Assembly: GCF_012926525.1 (NCBI RefSeq) | Contig: NZ_JABBNI010000065.1 | Coordinates: 82,637 to 146,636 of the forward strand | Direction of reading: 5' to 3' | Length of the DNA: 64,000 nucleotides | Source of the DNA: Clostridium muellerianum | Lineage (GTDB): Bacteria; Bacillota; Clostridia; Clostridiales; Clostridiaceae | In this document: piece by piece, positions 1 through 9,688 of the stretch | Numbering within the stretch: the first letter of the stretch is position 1 | Layout of the letters: each line of letters begins with the position of its first letter | The notes under the pieces: generated by a model | The model's input: only the letters and a program-made list of their open reading frames with translations | The model's database searches: none | What the model was told of the DNA's origin: nothing | Program-made: the position numbers and the translations under genes

Positions 1-27
1 AAAAAAAGTAATTGCAGAAGAAGAATT

Positions 28-3000
28 ATGAAAAGTTTGGATATTAGTTACAAAAAAATATTAAAGGGATATGAGTATATAGATAAGAAAGTTAACAATA
101 ATAAACATGTGATACAGGCAGCAGAATGGCTTTTAGACAATCTTTATTTGATACAAAGGGAATATGAAGATGTAAAAGTTAACATGCCTGAATCATATTA
201 CAAGAATTTACCCATTATGAGTAAAGGAATTATGAAGGGGTATCCTAGAATTTATTATATAGCTGTAGAGTTAGTTTCACATACTGATGGTGCAATTGAT
301 GAAGAAACTATAGAAACATTTATTAGTGTATATCAAAAGAACACTATATTAACCAGTGGAGAACTTTGGGCCTTGCCTATAATGATTAGAATAGCTCTTA
401 TTCAAAATATAAGTAAAATAATTGAAAGAATTGTTTTTGCACAAAAGGAAATTGAGAAAGGAGATATACTTGCAGAAAGACTTATAGATGCAGTTAATAA
501 TAATACAGTAGAGGATGAAATTAAAAAACTGTATTTTGAAGATATAATATTTACATCTCACATGGTTGAAAGAGTTTTAAAAGTATTAAGAGATAATGAA
601 ACAGAAAACACAATTATATATAAGTGGATTGATGAAAAATTAGATAATGAGGAAACTAATTTAGAAAGAATGATAAATATTGAACATCAGAAACAAGCTG
701 GATATCAAATTTCTATAGGAAACTCTATAACTGGTATAAGAGAAGTAGGAACTTTAAATTGGAAGGTAAGTTTTGAAAAATTAAGTTATGTGGAAAATAT
801 ATTAAGAAAAGATCCTTTTAGAATATACGAAAATATGGATTTTCAATCTAGAGACTATTATAGACATAGTATAGAAAAGTTAGCAAAGTGTATGAATGTA
901 CCTGAATCTCTTATAGCTAAAAGAGCAATAGAATGTGCTTTAGAAGCAAAAAATAATGCTGATTCGGAAAAATATGAGGAACATGTAGGATATTACATAA
1001 TAGATCATGGTATTGAAAGCTTAAAGAAAAAGATATCTTTTGAAGAAAGTAAAGTTCACAGTATAAAAAGTAAATTTATTAAGGGAAATGTTAATTTTTA
1101 CATAGGAACTATAATATTTTCTACAATTTTATTAGTAAGTTTAATATTAGTTTTAAGCTATTACAATGATGAAAGAACTATTTTGTGGCAGTATATTATA
1201 GCAGGAATTGCAATTTTAATTCCATGCAGTGAAATTGTTGTATCCACATTTAATTGGAGCATAAATAAGTTAATAGAACCTAGATTTGTTCCCAAAATAG
1301 AATTTAGAAAGGGTATACCTGTAGAAGCTAGTACAATAGTAGTTATTCCTACGTTATTACCAAGTGAAACTAGAGTAAAAGAATTAATAAGTGATATGGA
1401 AGTATATTATTTAGCCAATAAGGAAGAAAATATATATTTCGGTATTTTAGGAGATTTTAAAGATAGTGTACAGAAAGAAGAAAAAGATGATAGAAGCATA
1501 GTTGATACGGCTTTAAAGTTGATAAAAGCGTTAAATGATAAGTATAGTAAAAATGGTATAGATATATTTTATTTTTTTAATAGATATAGACAATATAATG
1601 AAAAAGAAGGAATTTGGTTAGGGTGGGAAAGAAAACGTGGTAAGTTAATGGAATTTAATGAGCTAATAAAAGGTAGCAAGAATACAAGTTATGATGTTGT
1701 AAGTGGAAATGTAGAAAATTTATATAATATTAAATATGTAATAACACTGGATGCAGATACTCAATTACCTAGAGATAGTGCAAAAAGGCTGATAGGGTCC
1801 ATGTATCATATTTTAAATAAACCTTATATAGATTCTAATAATAAAGTGGTATTAAGAGGGCACGGACTTATGCAACCTAGAATAGGAGTTGGAACTTTAA
1901 GTGCAAACAAAACTATGTTTTCAAAAATATTCTCAGGTGAAGTTGGAATAGATATGTATACCACAGCTATTTCTGATGTATATGAGGATTTATTTGATGA
2001 GGGAATATTTACTGGAAAAGGTATATATGATGTGGATACTTTTAACAACATACTCAGCGGTGAAATCCCTGAAAATTCAGTATTAAGTCATGATTTATTA
2101 GAGGGATCTTATATAAGAGCAGCGTTAGTTACAGATATAGAGCTTATAGATGGATATCCTGCATATTATAATTCTAGTTGTAAAAGGATACATAGATGGA
2201 CGAGAGGTGACTGGCAGCTTCTTCCGTGGATATTTAAAAAAAATCATTTAAATAAGTTATCAAGATGGAAAGTATTTGATAATTTAAGGAGAAGTCTTTT
2301 AGCACCATCTATAATGATACTTATCATTTTAGCACTCTTAATGTTTAAAAATCCAGATAGATGGCTAGCTATAGCTTTTATTTCTATTTTATGTCCTATA
2401 TTATTTGATGTATCTGAAACAGTAATTTCACCTATTAAAGGTATAGGGCTTTCAGGAAAACTGAGTAATGGAAAAAATGTTTTAGAACAAGTTTTTCTTA
2501 TATTTTGTTTTTTGCCACATCAAGCATATTTAATGATAGACGCTATAATTAGAACATTATATAGATTAAGTATAAGTAAAAAGAATTTTCTTCAATGGCA
2601 AACAGCTGAAGATGCAGAAAAGAGTTCCGGTAGAAGTTTTATAGATTTTGTACAATTTATGTGGGTAGCTAGTGCTGTAAGTGTATTTATAGCATTTATA
2701 GCTTTTCAAAATTCTTTAGATTCAGGAATGTTAATAATGCCCTCCGCTATTATTTGGTTTACTAGTCCATGGATAGCTTATAGTATAAGTAGAGAAACAA
2801 AAAGAGAAAAACATCAATTAACAAATGAACAGGAAGAAATATTGAGAAGGGTTACTAGAAAAACATGGTCCTATTTTGAGGACTTTGTTAACGAAGAAAA
2901 TAATTGGCTGGCACCTGATAATTATCAGGAAGATCCTCATAATGGGGTAGCCCATAGAACCTCACCTACTAACATAGGGATGGGACTTACATCCAATATT

Positions 3001-6000
3001 GTAGCAGTTGATTTTGGATATATTGGTATACTTGAGTTTCAGCAAAGAATGGATAAAATAGTATCTAATATGGAATCTTTAGAAAAGTTTAAAGGACACT
3101 TTTACAATTGGTATGATACTGAAACTAAAAATCCTCTTTATCCCAAGTATATATCAACAGTAGATAGCGGGAATCTAATAGGATATTTATGGCTTACTAA
3201 TGAGACGATAAATGAGTATATGTCAGGTTCAGTTGTAAAGAAAAGTGTATTATTAGCTGTAACTGATAATTTAAAACTTGCTAGCTATGAGATAAAGAGT
3301 TCTAGCAATATAGAAGATTTTTATATACATTTAATACATGAATTTAGTAATAAAGATTTTAATATATTATCCTGGAAAAATACACTGGAGAGTGTATGGA
3401 CTAAGTGCATGGAAATAAGTAAAGTTAAAGAATGTACTGATTTATATTGGAATAACAAATTAAAATATAGTATAAGTAAGTACTTAAATGAAATACAGGT
3501 CTTTTTTCCATGGGCTGATATGTTATTAAAGACACCAGAAAAATTGGAGTTTATAAAAGAAAGATTAACAGAGATTCCAACTGAAAGCTCGTTAAAAAAT
3601 TTGCCTAAAGAAATTGAAGATATTCAAAATGAACTTAATGAAGCTTATAGCAAATTTAAAGATGACCAACAATGGATAAGTGAAATAAATTTAATGCTAG
3701 AAAGTGGCAAATATGAAATAACAACATTTTTAAGTAAATTAATAAGTTTAAGAGAAAGATTAAGTAAAATTGCTGAAAGTACAGACTTTAGAATGTTATA
3801 TGATGAAAAAAGGCAGCTTTTTTCTATAGGATATGATGTTGAAAATGATAGCATAAATAAATGTTATTATGATTTATTAGCATCAGAGGCAAGGCAGGCT
3901 AGTTTTGTAGCTATAGCTAAAGGAGATATAGAGAAAGGTCATTGGTTTAAGTTAGGAAGATCTTTGACTATGATTGGTAAGGATAAAGGTCTTGTGTCAT
4001 GGACAGGAACTATGTTTGAATATTTGATGCCATTTTTAATTATGAAAGCTTATCCTGATACATTATTGTATGAAACTTATAGAGCTGTAGTAGGTGGTCA
4101 GGAAAAGTATGGTAAAGAGAGAAAAGTTCCTTGGGGAATATCAGAATCGGCTTTTTATAATTTTGATGTGAATTTAAATTATCAGTATAAAGCTTTTGGT
4201 GTACCAGGTATAGGACTTAAGAGAGGCCTTATGACGGATTTAGTAATATCCCCATATTCTACAGTTATGGCGCTGCAAATTGATTTAAAAAAGGCTTTTA
4301 ATAATATAAAAAAGCTTATTGATATTGGTATGGAAGGTATATATGGATTTTATGAATCTATAGACTATACTAAAGAAAGATTGCCTAAAGGAAAGAGAAG
4401 TGCAAAAGTTAAATGTTTTATGGTACATCATCAGGGGATGAGTTTAATGTCGTTAGATAATGTAATAAATGATAGTATACTTCAAGAAAGATTTCATAGA
4501 ATACCAAGAGTAAAGGCCACAGAACTGCTTCTTCAAGAGAAAAAATCAAAAAATGTTGTATATGATAGAGAACAGCAATATGAAGATACTGATATAATAG
4601 CAGAAAAACAAAATTTAATTGCAAGAAGGTATAACATAGCAAAAACAGAAATGCCAGAAACTCATATTATGTCTAATGGAAAGTATTCATTAATGATAAC
4701 TAACAGCGGTGCTGGATATGCTAAAAAAGATGACATGACAGTTTATAGATGGAGGGAAGATACAACTACAGATAGTACAGGAATGTTTTTTTATATAAAA
4801 AATTTAAATTCTGGTGAGTATTGGGGCACAGCATATGAACCATGCAAATCTGAAGGAGATGAATATAATGTTACTTTTTCATTAGACAAAGCTGAATTTG
4901 AGCGAAAAGATGGAAATATTAAAACACATACACAAGTTACCGTTTCTAATGAGGATAATGCTGAAGTGAGAAAAATTTCTCTAACTAATCAAAGTGATCA
5001 CAGCAGAGAAATTGAAATTACTAGTTATTGCGAGATAACATTAGCTCCATATAATGCAGATTTGGTTCATCCGTCTTTTGGAAATTTGTTCATAAAGACA
5101 GAATTTGTAGATGAGGCTAAGTGTATAGTCGCTAATAGGAGACCTAGATCTAAAGATTCAAAGCAGCCTTGGGTTATGCAAACTATTGCAGTGGAGGGAA
5201 ACTTACTAGGTTCAATTCAATATGAAACAAGTAGAGCCAATTTTATAGGCAGGGGAAGAGATTTATCAAATCCTGAAGCTATGGATAATAATGTACAGTT
5301 AAAAATGACTAGTGGTGCAGTATTAGATCCTATAATAAGTATAAGAGTGAGAGTAAAGATAGAAAAAGGGGAAAGTTGCAAAATAGCATTTACTACAGCT
5401 ACAGCTGATTCTAGACAGGAAGCTATTGAGCTTTCTGAAAAATATAGAGATATGCATAATGTAAATAGAATCTTTGAACTATCATGGACAGAAATACAGG
5501 TGGAAATGAAATATCTTGGAATAAAGTCTCCTCAAGCTAATACTTATCAACTTATGGCATCTAAAATTTTGTTTTTAAATACATTATTTAGAGACAGGGA
5601 GAAGTATATAAAGCATATAAATAAGGGCCAATCAGCATTATGGGCTTATGGAATATCTGGAGATTTACCTATAGTATTACTTATAGTTAGAGATGATAAG
5701 AATGTAGACATAGTAAGACAATTATTAAATGCTCATGAATACTGGAATATAAAAGGCTTAAAAGTAGATTTAGTTATATTGAATCTACAGAATGCTTCAT
5801 ATACACAAAATTTACAGGATTCTATAAGGGATTTAATAAACTCCAGTTATGCAAGAGATAAACAAAATAAATCAGGGGGAGTTTTTTTGCACAGTAAGGC
5901 TACCATAAAAGAAGAAGATGTAGACTTACTTATGGCTATAGCCAGATTGGTAATTGATGGCGACAAGGGCTCTGTAGCGTCACAAATAAAACATAAAGAA

Positions 6001-8469
6001 GATGAATCTAGAAAAGAGGCGGAATTACTTAAAGTTCAACCTAAAAACTATAGTTTTGTTCCTAGTAATTTTGATATACCTAAATTGTATTACTTTAATG
6101 GTCTTGGAGGATTTCATCATGAAAATAACTCATATATCATAGTACTAAAAAATTGGGAAACTACTCCTGCTCCATGGATAAATGTAATTTCAAATGATAG
6201 TTTTGGTTTTCATGTTTCTGAAAGTGGGATATCTTATACTTGGAATAAGAATAGTAGAGAAAATAAGTTAACTACTTGGTCAAATGATCCAATAATAGAT
6301 GGAGAAGCTGAACAAATATATGTAAGAGATGAGAATACAGGCGATTTATGGAGTATATCTCCTAAACCTATAAGGGATAGTGGTGAATATATTATAGAGC
6401 ACGGCTTTGGGTATTCAAATTTTAAACATGAAGCATATGGCATCATGGGAGAAATGACAATGTTCGTTGATGTAAATGAAAGTGTTAAATTATGCAGAAT
6501 AAAACTTAAAAATAATACAAATGAAAAAAGAAAATTGTCCATAAGCTATTATGCAAAGTTAGTACTTGGAGTAACTCATGAACAAAGTGCTCAATATATT
6601 TTTACCGAATTTAATAAGGAAAAAGGATATATGTATGCTTTAAATCCGTATAGTGAACATTTTGGAAAACTTATTTGCTATTTAAAAACCTTTGGAGGAA
6701 AAGGAGTATCTTTTACAGGTGATAGAAAAGAGTTTCTTGGAAGAGGTGGAAGTGTGAGGGAACCTGAAGCTATGAAATTTGAAAAACTTTCAGATACTGT
6801 AGGTGCAGGTTTTGATCCTTGTTTAGCTGAAAATGTAAAAATAAATTTAGATAAAAAAGAAGAAAAATATATATTAATAGCATTAGGTCAAGGAGAAACT
6901 TTTGAAGAAGTAGAAAGGGTTGTAAAGAAATACAATAATGAATTTAAAGCAGAAGATGAATTAAACAATACTAAAAATTACTGGCAGAAATTACTCAATA
7001 CTATACAGGTTAAAACACCAGATAAATCCATGGATATTTTATTAAATGGATGGCTAATGTACCAGATTTTATCCTGTAGATTTTGGTCAAGGACAGCTTT
7101 CTATCAATCAGGGGGAGCATATGGTTTTAGAGATCAACTGCAGGATGTAATGGCTATAAATTATGTAGACAATAATATACCAAGGGAGCATATAATTTAT
7201 AGTGCTTCAAAACAATATTTAGAAGGTGATGTGCAGCATTGGTGGCATCCTATAGTAGATAGTGGTATAAGAACAAGATTTTCAGATGATTTATTATGGC
7301 TGCCTTATGTAACTACAGATTATATACAGAATACAGGAGATTATAATATTTTAGATGAAGAGGCCGGATACTTAGAAGATGAACCATTAAAAGAAGGTGA
7401 AGATGAAAGATATAATATAGCTAAAATATCTCAGAAAAAAGGTACTATTTATGAGCATTGTATAAAAGCTATAGAAAGAGGCTTAAAGTTTGGAAGCCAT
7501 AATATACCTTTAATGGGATCTGGGGATTGGAATGATGGTATGAGTACTGTAGGCAACAAAGGAAAAGGAGAAAGTGTATGGCTTGGATGGTTTTTGTATA
7601 GTATATTAGATAAGTTTATTCCTATATGTGAGTACAAGTCAGATTTTGAAAATGTAGCTAAGTACAATGAATTAAAGGAATTTATAAGAGAAAATCTAGA
7701 AAAGAATGCCTGGGATGGCAGCTGGTATAGAAGAGCATATTTTGATGATGGAACTCCACTAGGATCTATTAATAATGATGAATGTCAGATAGATTCACTG
7801 TCACAATCTTGGGCTATTATATCTGGGGCAGGAAAAGAATCCAGGGTAAAGGAAGCTATGAATGCTTTAGAGAAGAACCTTGTAAAGGAGGATAAGGGTA
7901 TAATATTATTACTTACACCAGCCTTCGATAAATCTTCTTTAGAGCCTGGTTACATTAAAGGGTATGTTCCAGGAGTAAGGGAAAATGGAGGTCAATATAC
8001 TCATGGATCTATATGGGTAATACTAGCTTTAACTAAAATGGGTTACAATAATAAGGCTTGGAATCTATTTAATATGATAAATCCAATAAATCATGCAGAA
8101 TCTCGTTTGGAATGCCAAACTTATAAAGTAGAACCTTATGTTATGACTGCAGATGTTTATACTGTAGATCCCCATGTAGGAAGAGGTGGATGGAGCTGGT
8201 ATACAGGTGCTGCTGGTTGGATGTATAGAACGGGAGTAGAGGGCATACTTGGTTTAAAGTTTAGAAAAAGTGAAGGATTTACTATAGAGCCATGTATACC
8301 TGATGAATGGGATAACTATGATATATACTATAATCTTGAAAAATGTAAGTACTCTATACAAGTAAAAAGAGGAGAAAAAAGAGGATTATGGGTAGATGGA
8401 AATAAGATAGATAACAAGATAATTCCTTTCTTCAAAGATGGAGATCATAAAGTAAAAGTTGTGATTTAA
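28..8469 (+). CDS. Cyclic beta-1,2-glucan synthase-like protein (GT84/GH94)
   Basis: Very large membrane glycosyltransferase of 2813 aa, the size of NdvB/Cgs-type enzymes, which build cyclic beta-1,2-glucan from UDP-glucose. Two hydrophobic segments lie near residues 354-378 and 388-413. The glycosyltransferase region follows, with LDADTQLP near residue 574 and HRWTRGDWQLLPW near 722 (the Q/RxxRW-type motif). A further membrane cluster spans about 755-900. A glycoamylase-like part contains MVHHQGMSLMS near 1465. The C-terminal third resembles GH94 phosphorylases, with SGDWNDGM near 2498 carrying the probable catalytic Asp. No stop codon lies upstream in frame before the window edge and there is no clear ribosome binding site, so the true start may be outside the window. 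In the family, the GH94 part is thought to control glucan length. The product in this organism is inferred only; a linear sophorooligosaccharide is possible. Confidence 0.82.
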   Translation: MKSLDISYKKILKGYEYIDKKVNNNKHVIQAAEWLLDNLYLIQREYEDVKVNMPESYYKNLPIMSKGIMKGYPRIYYIAVELVSHTDGAIDEETIETFISVYQKNTILTSGELWALPIMIRIALIQNISKIIERIVFAQKEIEKGDILAERLIDAVNNNTVEDEIKKLYFEDIIFTSHMVERVLKVLRDNETENTIIYKWIDEKLDNEETNLERMINIEHQKQAGYQISIGNSITGIREVGTLNWKVSFEKLSYVENILRKDPFRIYENMDFQSRDYYRHSIEKLAKCMNVPESLIAKRAIECALEAKNNADSEKYEEHVGYYIIDHGIESLKKKISFEESKVHSIKSKFIKGNVNFYIGTIIFSTILLVSLILVLSYYNDERTILWQYIIAGIAILIPCSEIVVSTFNWSINKLIEPRFVPKIEFRKGIPVEASTIVVIPTLLPSETRVKELISDMEVYYLANKEENIYFGILGDFKDSVQKEEKDDRSIVDTALKLIKALNDKYSKNGIDIFYFFNRYRQYNEKEGIWLGWERKRGKLMEFNELIKGSKNTSYDVVSGNVENLYNIKYVITLDADTQLPRDSAKRLIGSMYHILNKPYIDSNNKVVLRGHGLMQPRIGVGTLSANKTMFSKIFSGEVGIDMYTTAISDVYEDLFDEGIFTGKGIYDVDTFNNILSGEIPENSVLSHDLLEGSYIRAALVTDIELIDGYPAYYNSSCKRIHRWTRGDWQLLPWIFKKNHLNKLSRWKVFDNLRRSLLAPSIMILIILALLMFKNPDRWLAIAFISILCPILFDVSETVISPIKGIGLSGKLSNGKNVLEQVFLIFCFLPHQAYLMIDAIIRTLYRLSISKKNFLQWQTAEDAEKSSGRSFIDFVQFMWVASAVSVFIAFIAFQNSLDSGMLIMPSAIIWFTSPWIAYSISRETKREKHQLTNEQEEILRRVTRKTWSYFEDFVNEENNWLAPDNYQEDPHNGVAHRTSPTNIGMGLTSNIVAVDFGYIGILEFQQRMDKIVSNMESLEKFKGHFYNWYDTETKNPLYPKYISTVDSGNLIGYLWLTNETINEYMSGSVVKKSVLLAVTDNLKLASYEIKSSSNIEDFYIHLIHEFSNKDFNILSWKNTLESVWTKCMEISKVKECTDLYWNNKLKYSISKYLNEIQVFFPWADMLLKTPEKLEFIKERLTEIPTESSLKNLPKEIEDIQNELNEAYSKFKDDQQWISEINLMLESGKYEITTFLSKLISLRERLSKIAESTDFRMLYDEKRQLFSIGYDVENDSINKCYYDLLASEARQASFVAIAKGDIEKGHWFKLGRSLTMIGKDKGLVSWTGTMFEYLMPFLIMKAYPDTLLYETYRAVVGGQEKYGKERKVPWGISESAFYNFDVNLNYQYKAFGVPGIGLKRGLMTDLVISPYSTVMALQIDLKKAFNNIKKLIDIGMEGIYGFYESIDYTKERLPKGKRSAKVKCFMVHHQGMSLMSLDNVINDSILQERFHRIPRVKATELLLQEKKSKNVVYDREQQYEDTDIIAEKQNLIARRYNIAKTEMPETHIMSNGKYSLMITNSGAGYAKKDDMTVYRWREDTTTDSTGMFFYIKNLNSGEYWGTAYEPCKSEGDEYNVTFSLDKAEFERKDGNIKTHTQVTVSNEDNAEVRKISLTNQSDHSREIEITSYCEITLAPYNADLVHPSFGNLFIKTEFVDEAKCIVANRRPRSKDSKQPWVMQTIAVEGNLLGSIQYETSRANFIGRGRDLSNPEAMDNNVQLKMTSGAVLDPIISIRVRVKIEKGESCKIAFTTATADSRQEAIELSEKYRDMHNVNRIFELSWTEIQVEMKYLGIKSPQANTYQLMASKILFLNTLFRDREKYIKHINKGQSALWAYGISGDLPIVLLIVRDDKNVDIVRQLLNAHEYWNIKGLKVDLVILNLQNASYTQNLQDSIRDLINSSYARDKQNKSGGVFLHSKATIKEEDVDLLMAIARLVIDGDKGSVASQIKHKEDESRKEAELLKVQPKNYSFVPSNFDIPKLYYFNGLGGFHHENNSYIIVLKNWETTPAPWINVISNDSFGFHVSESGISYTWNKNSRENKLTTWSNDPIIDGEAEQIYVRDENTGDLWSISPKPIRDSGEYIIEHGFGYSNFKHEAYGIMGEMTMFVDVNESVKLCRIKLKNNTNEKRKLSISYYAKLVLGVTHEQSAQYIFTEFNKEKGYMYALNPYSEHFGKLICYLKTFGGKGVSFTGDRKEFLGRGGSVREPEAMKFEKLSDTVGAGFDPCLAENVKINLDKKEEKYILIALGQGETFEEVERVVKKYNNEFKAEDELNNTKNYWQKLLNTIQVKTPDKSMDILLNGWLMYQILSCRFWSRTAFYQSGGAYGFRDQLQDVMAINYVDNNIPREHIIYSASKQYLEGDVQHWWHPIVDSGIRTRFSDDLLWLPYVTTDYIQNTGDYNILDEEAGYLEDEPLKEGEDERYNIAKISQKKGTIYEHCIKAIERGLKFGSHNIPLMGSGDWNDGMSTVGNKGKGESVWLGWFLYSILDKFIPICEYKSDFENVAKYNELKEFIRENLEKNAWDGSWYRRAYFDDGTPLGSINNDECQIDSLSQSWAIISGAGKESRVKEAMNALEKNLVKEDKGIILLLTPAFDKSSLEPGYIKGYVPGVRENGGQYTHGSIWVILALTKMGYNNKAWNLFNMINPINHAESRLECQTYKVEPYVMTADVYTVDPHVGRGGWSWYTGAAGWMYRTGVEGILGLKFRKSEGFTIEPCIPDEWDNYDIYYNLEKCKYSIQVKRGEKRGLWVDGNKIDNKIIPFFKDGDHKVKVVI

Positions 8470-8493
8470 AAATATTGTGAAGCAATATTTTTA

Positions 8494-8877
8494 AGAGGAC
8501 AGAGGACAGTGAAGGAGGATTTTTTCCGCTGCGCTACGAAAAATCTTTAATTAAATTTTTGATGACTCGTTTCACTAAAGTGAAATATTGCTGACTTATA
8601 TAAATTTAAAGTTTCTTTTGCGTTAGCAAAATGAGCTTTAAAAATCAATGAATCTTACTTAGTGGGAAAAGCAGAGAACTTAAATCTTTGATTTAAAGTG
8701 AATCGCTTTTTCTTTAGAGCTTTGCTTCTCACACCAAGTTCAGATGAATTATCTAGGGGCGTAGCTACTGTTATATCTCACTTTGATAGAAGTGAGAGTA
8801 TTACAGTAGATAGCCATCAGATAAATTAGTTTTCTGACAGCAGGAAGAAAACTTACCTTCACTGGCCTCTGTCCTCT
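8494..8877. repeat. GAGGACA-type inverted-repeat element, copy 1, carrying a nested insertion
   Basis: A 384-bp non-coding unit bounded by 22-bp terminal inverted repeats at 8494-8515 and 8856-8877, which match at 21 of 22 positions and share the core GAGGACAGTGAAGG. Inside are short hairpins, for example TTTCACTAAAGTGAAA and TTTTGCGTTAGCAAAA. The reverse complement of 52334-52568 is clearly homologous along its length, but this copy is interrupted at 8644-8826 by a second repeat type. No open reading frame is present, so it looks like a MITE-like non-autonomous element. It fills the spacer between the glucan synthase gene and desulfoferrodoxin. Confidence 0.8.
8644..8826 (+). repeat. Structured repeat element, copy 1 (nested)
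   Basis: Starts ATCAATGAATCTTACTTAG and ends TAGCCATCAGATAAAT. The last ~80 bp fold into a long hairpin: TTATCT pairs with AGATAA, CTACTGT with ACAGTAG, and CTCAC with GTGAG at the tip. Related copies lie at 42639-42766 (opposite orientation) and 57815-57943. This copy is longer because of about 55 extra bases in the variable middle. It interrupts a GAGGACA-type element whose uninterrupted homologue lies at 52334-52568, so the insertion ends can be read directly, and no clear target-site duplication is seen. Confidence 0.75.
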
Positions 8878-8974
8878 GAAAAAGTTGTTTCGCAATGTGA
8901 TTATACCAAGTCAAATCTTTATATGTGAGAAAGCTGAGCTATCAATGGATATATAGTGTTAAGGAGGAATAATA

Positions 8975-9349
8975 ATGACTGAGATTAGGCAAGTTTATAA
9001 ATGTGAAGTTTGCGGGAATATGGTAGAAGTTGTTCATAAAGCTGGAGGAACTTTAGTATGCTGCGGAAAACCTATGGTACTTCTTTCAGAAAATACTACA
9101 GATGCAGCAGTTGAAAAACATATACCTGTTATAGAAAAGTTGCAAAATGGTATAGTTGTAAAGGTGGGAGAAGTTGAACATCCTATGTTAGAAAATCATT
9201 ATATTGAGTGGATAGAAGTAAATACGGCAAATAAGGTATTTAGAAAATATTTAAAACCAGGAGAAAAGCCAGAAGCTGTATTCAAGGTAGATGAAGAAAT
9301 TTTATTTGTTAGAGAATATTGCAATGTTCATGGTTTGTGGAAGAAATAA
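8975..9349 (+). CDS. dfx: Desulfoferrodoxin (superoxide reductase)
   Basis: A 124-aa two-domain desulfoferrodoxin, a cytoplasmic enzyme that reduces superoxide to peroxide without releasing oxygen, typical of anaerobes. The N-terminal rubredoxin-like centre I has Cys10, Cys13, Cys29 and Cys30 (CEVC...CCGKP). The centre II Fe(His4Cys) ligands are visible as [17 protein letters not shown] and the terminal CNVHGLW. The start follows AAGGAGG with good spacing. It is monocistronic: a repeat element lies upstream, and the trpS promoter begins right after its stop codon. Confidence 0.96.
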   Translation: MTEIRQVYKCEVCGNMVEVVHKAGGTLVCCGKPMVLLSENTTDAAVEKHIPVIEKLQNGIVVKVGEVEHPMLENHYIEWIEVNTANKVFRKYLKPGEKPEAVFKVDEEILFVREYCNVHGLWKK

Positions 9350-9352
9350 ATG

Positions 9353-9381
9353 TTGACAATTTAGTGTTAAAGGAATACTAT
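9353..9381 (+). promoter_or_regulatory. Promoter of the trpS T-box transcript
   Basis: TTGACA at 9353-9358 and TACTAT at 9376-9381 with a 17-bp spacer, immediately before the T-box leader. The sigma-A-type match is visible in the sequence; use is inferred. Confidence 0.65.
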
Positions 9382-9427
9382 AAATTAAAAGAAATATATA
9401 TAAAATCCTTTGATAAGAAGTAAGTAA

Positions 9428-9662
9428 GCTTAAAACAAATTTAAAGAGAGCTGTAGATGCTGGAATTACAGTAATTATGTTTAAGCTGAATGGGTCTTGG
9501 AGGATCAGGATGAATTAAAAGTACTCTTTTGACGTAGGCCTTACGTTACAATGGCAGGATATGTATGTATCTTAACAAGGAAAAGATCTATTATCTTTTT
9601 GAATTTAGGTGGCACAGTGTTTAATACGCCCTATGATTAATAAAAATCATAGGGCTTTTTTA
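9428..9662 (+). promoter_or_regulatory. T-box leader (tryptophan specifier) of trpS
   Basis: Leader with T-box landmarks: an AGAGAGCTG...GATGCTGGA stem I start at 9446-9464; a specifier region GAATGGGTC with UGG (Trp) at 9491-9493; a stem III-like hairpin ACGTAGGCCTTACGT at 9532-9546; a degenerate T-box sequence TAGGTGGCACAGTG near 9606-9619; and a terminator hairpin at 9628-9655 (GCCCTATGATT pairing with AATCATAGGGC) followed by U residues. T-box RNAs sense uncharged tRNA and antiterminate when charging falls. The UGG specifier agrees with the downstream gene, tryptophanyl-tRNA synthetase. Confidence 0.9.
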
Positions 9663-9688
9663 TATGAACATATTAGGAGGTAATGAAA

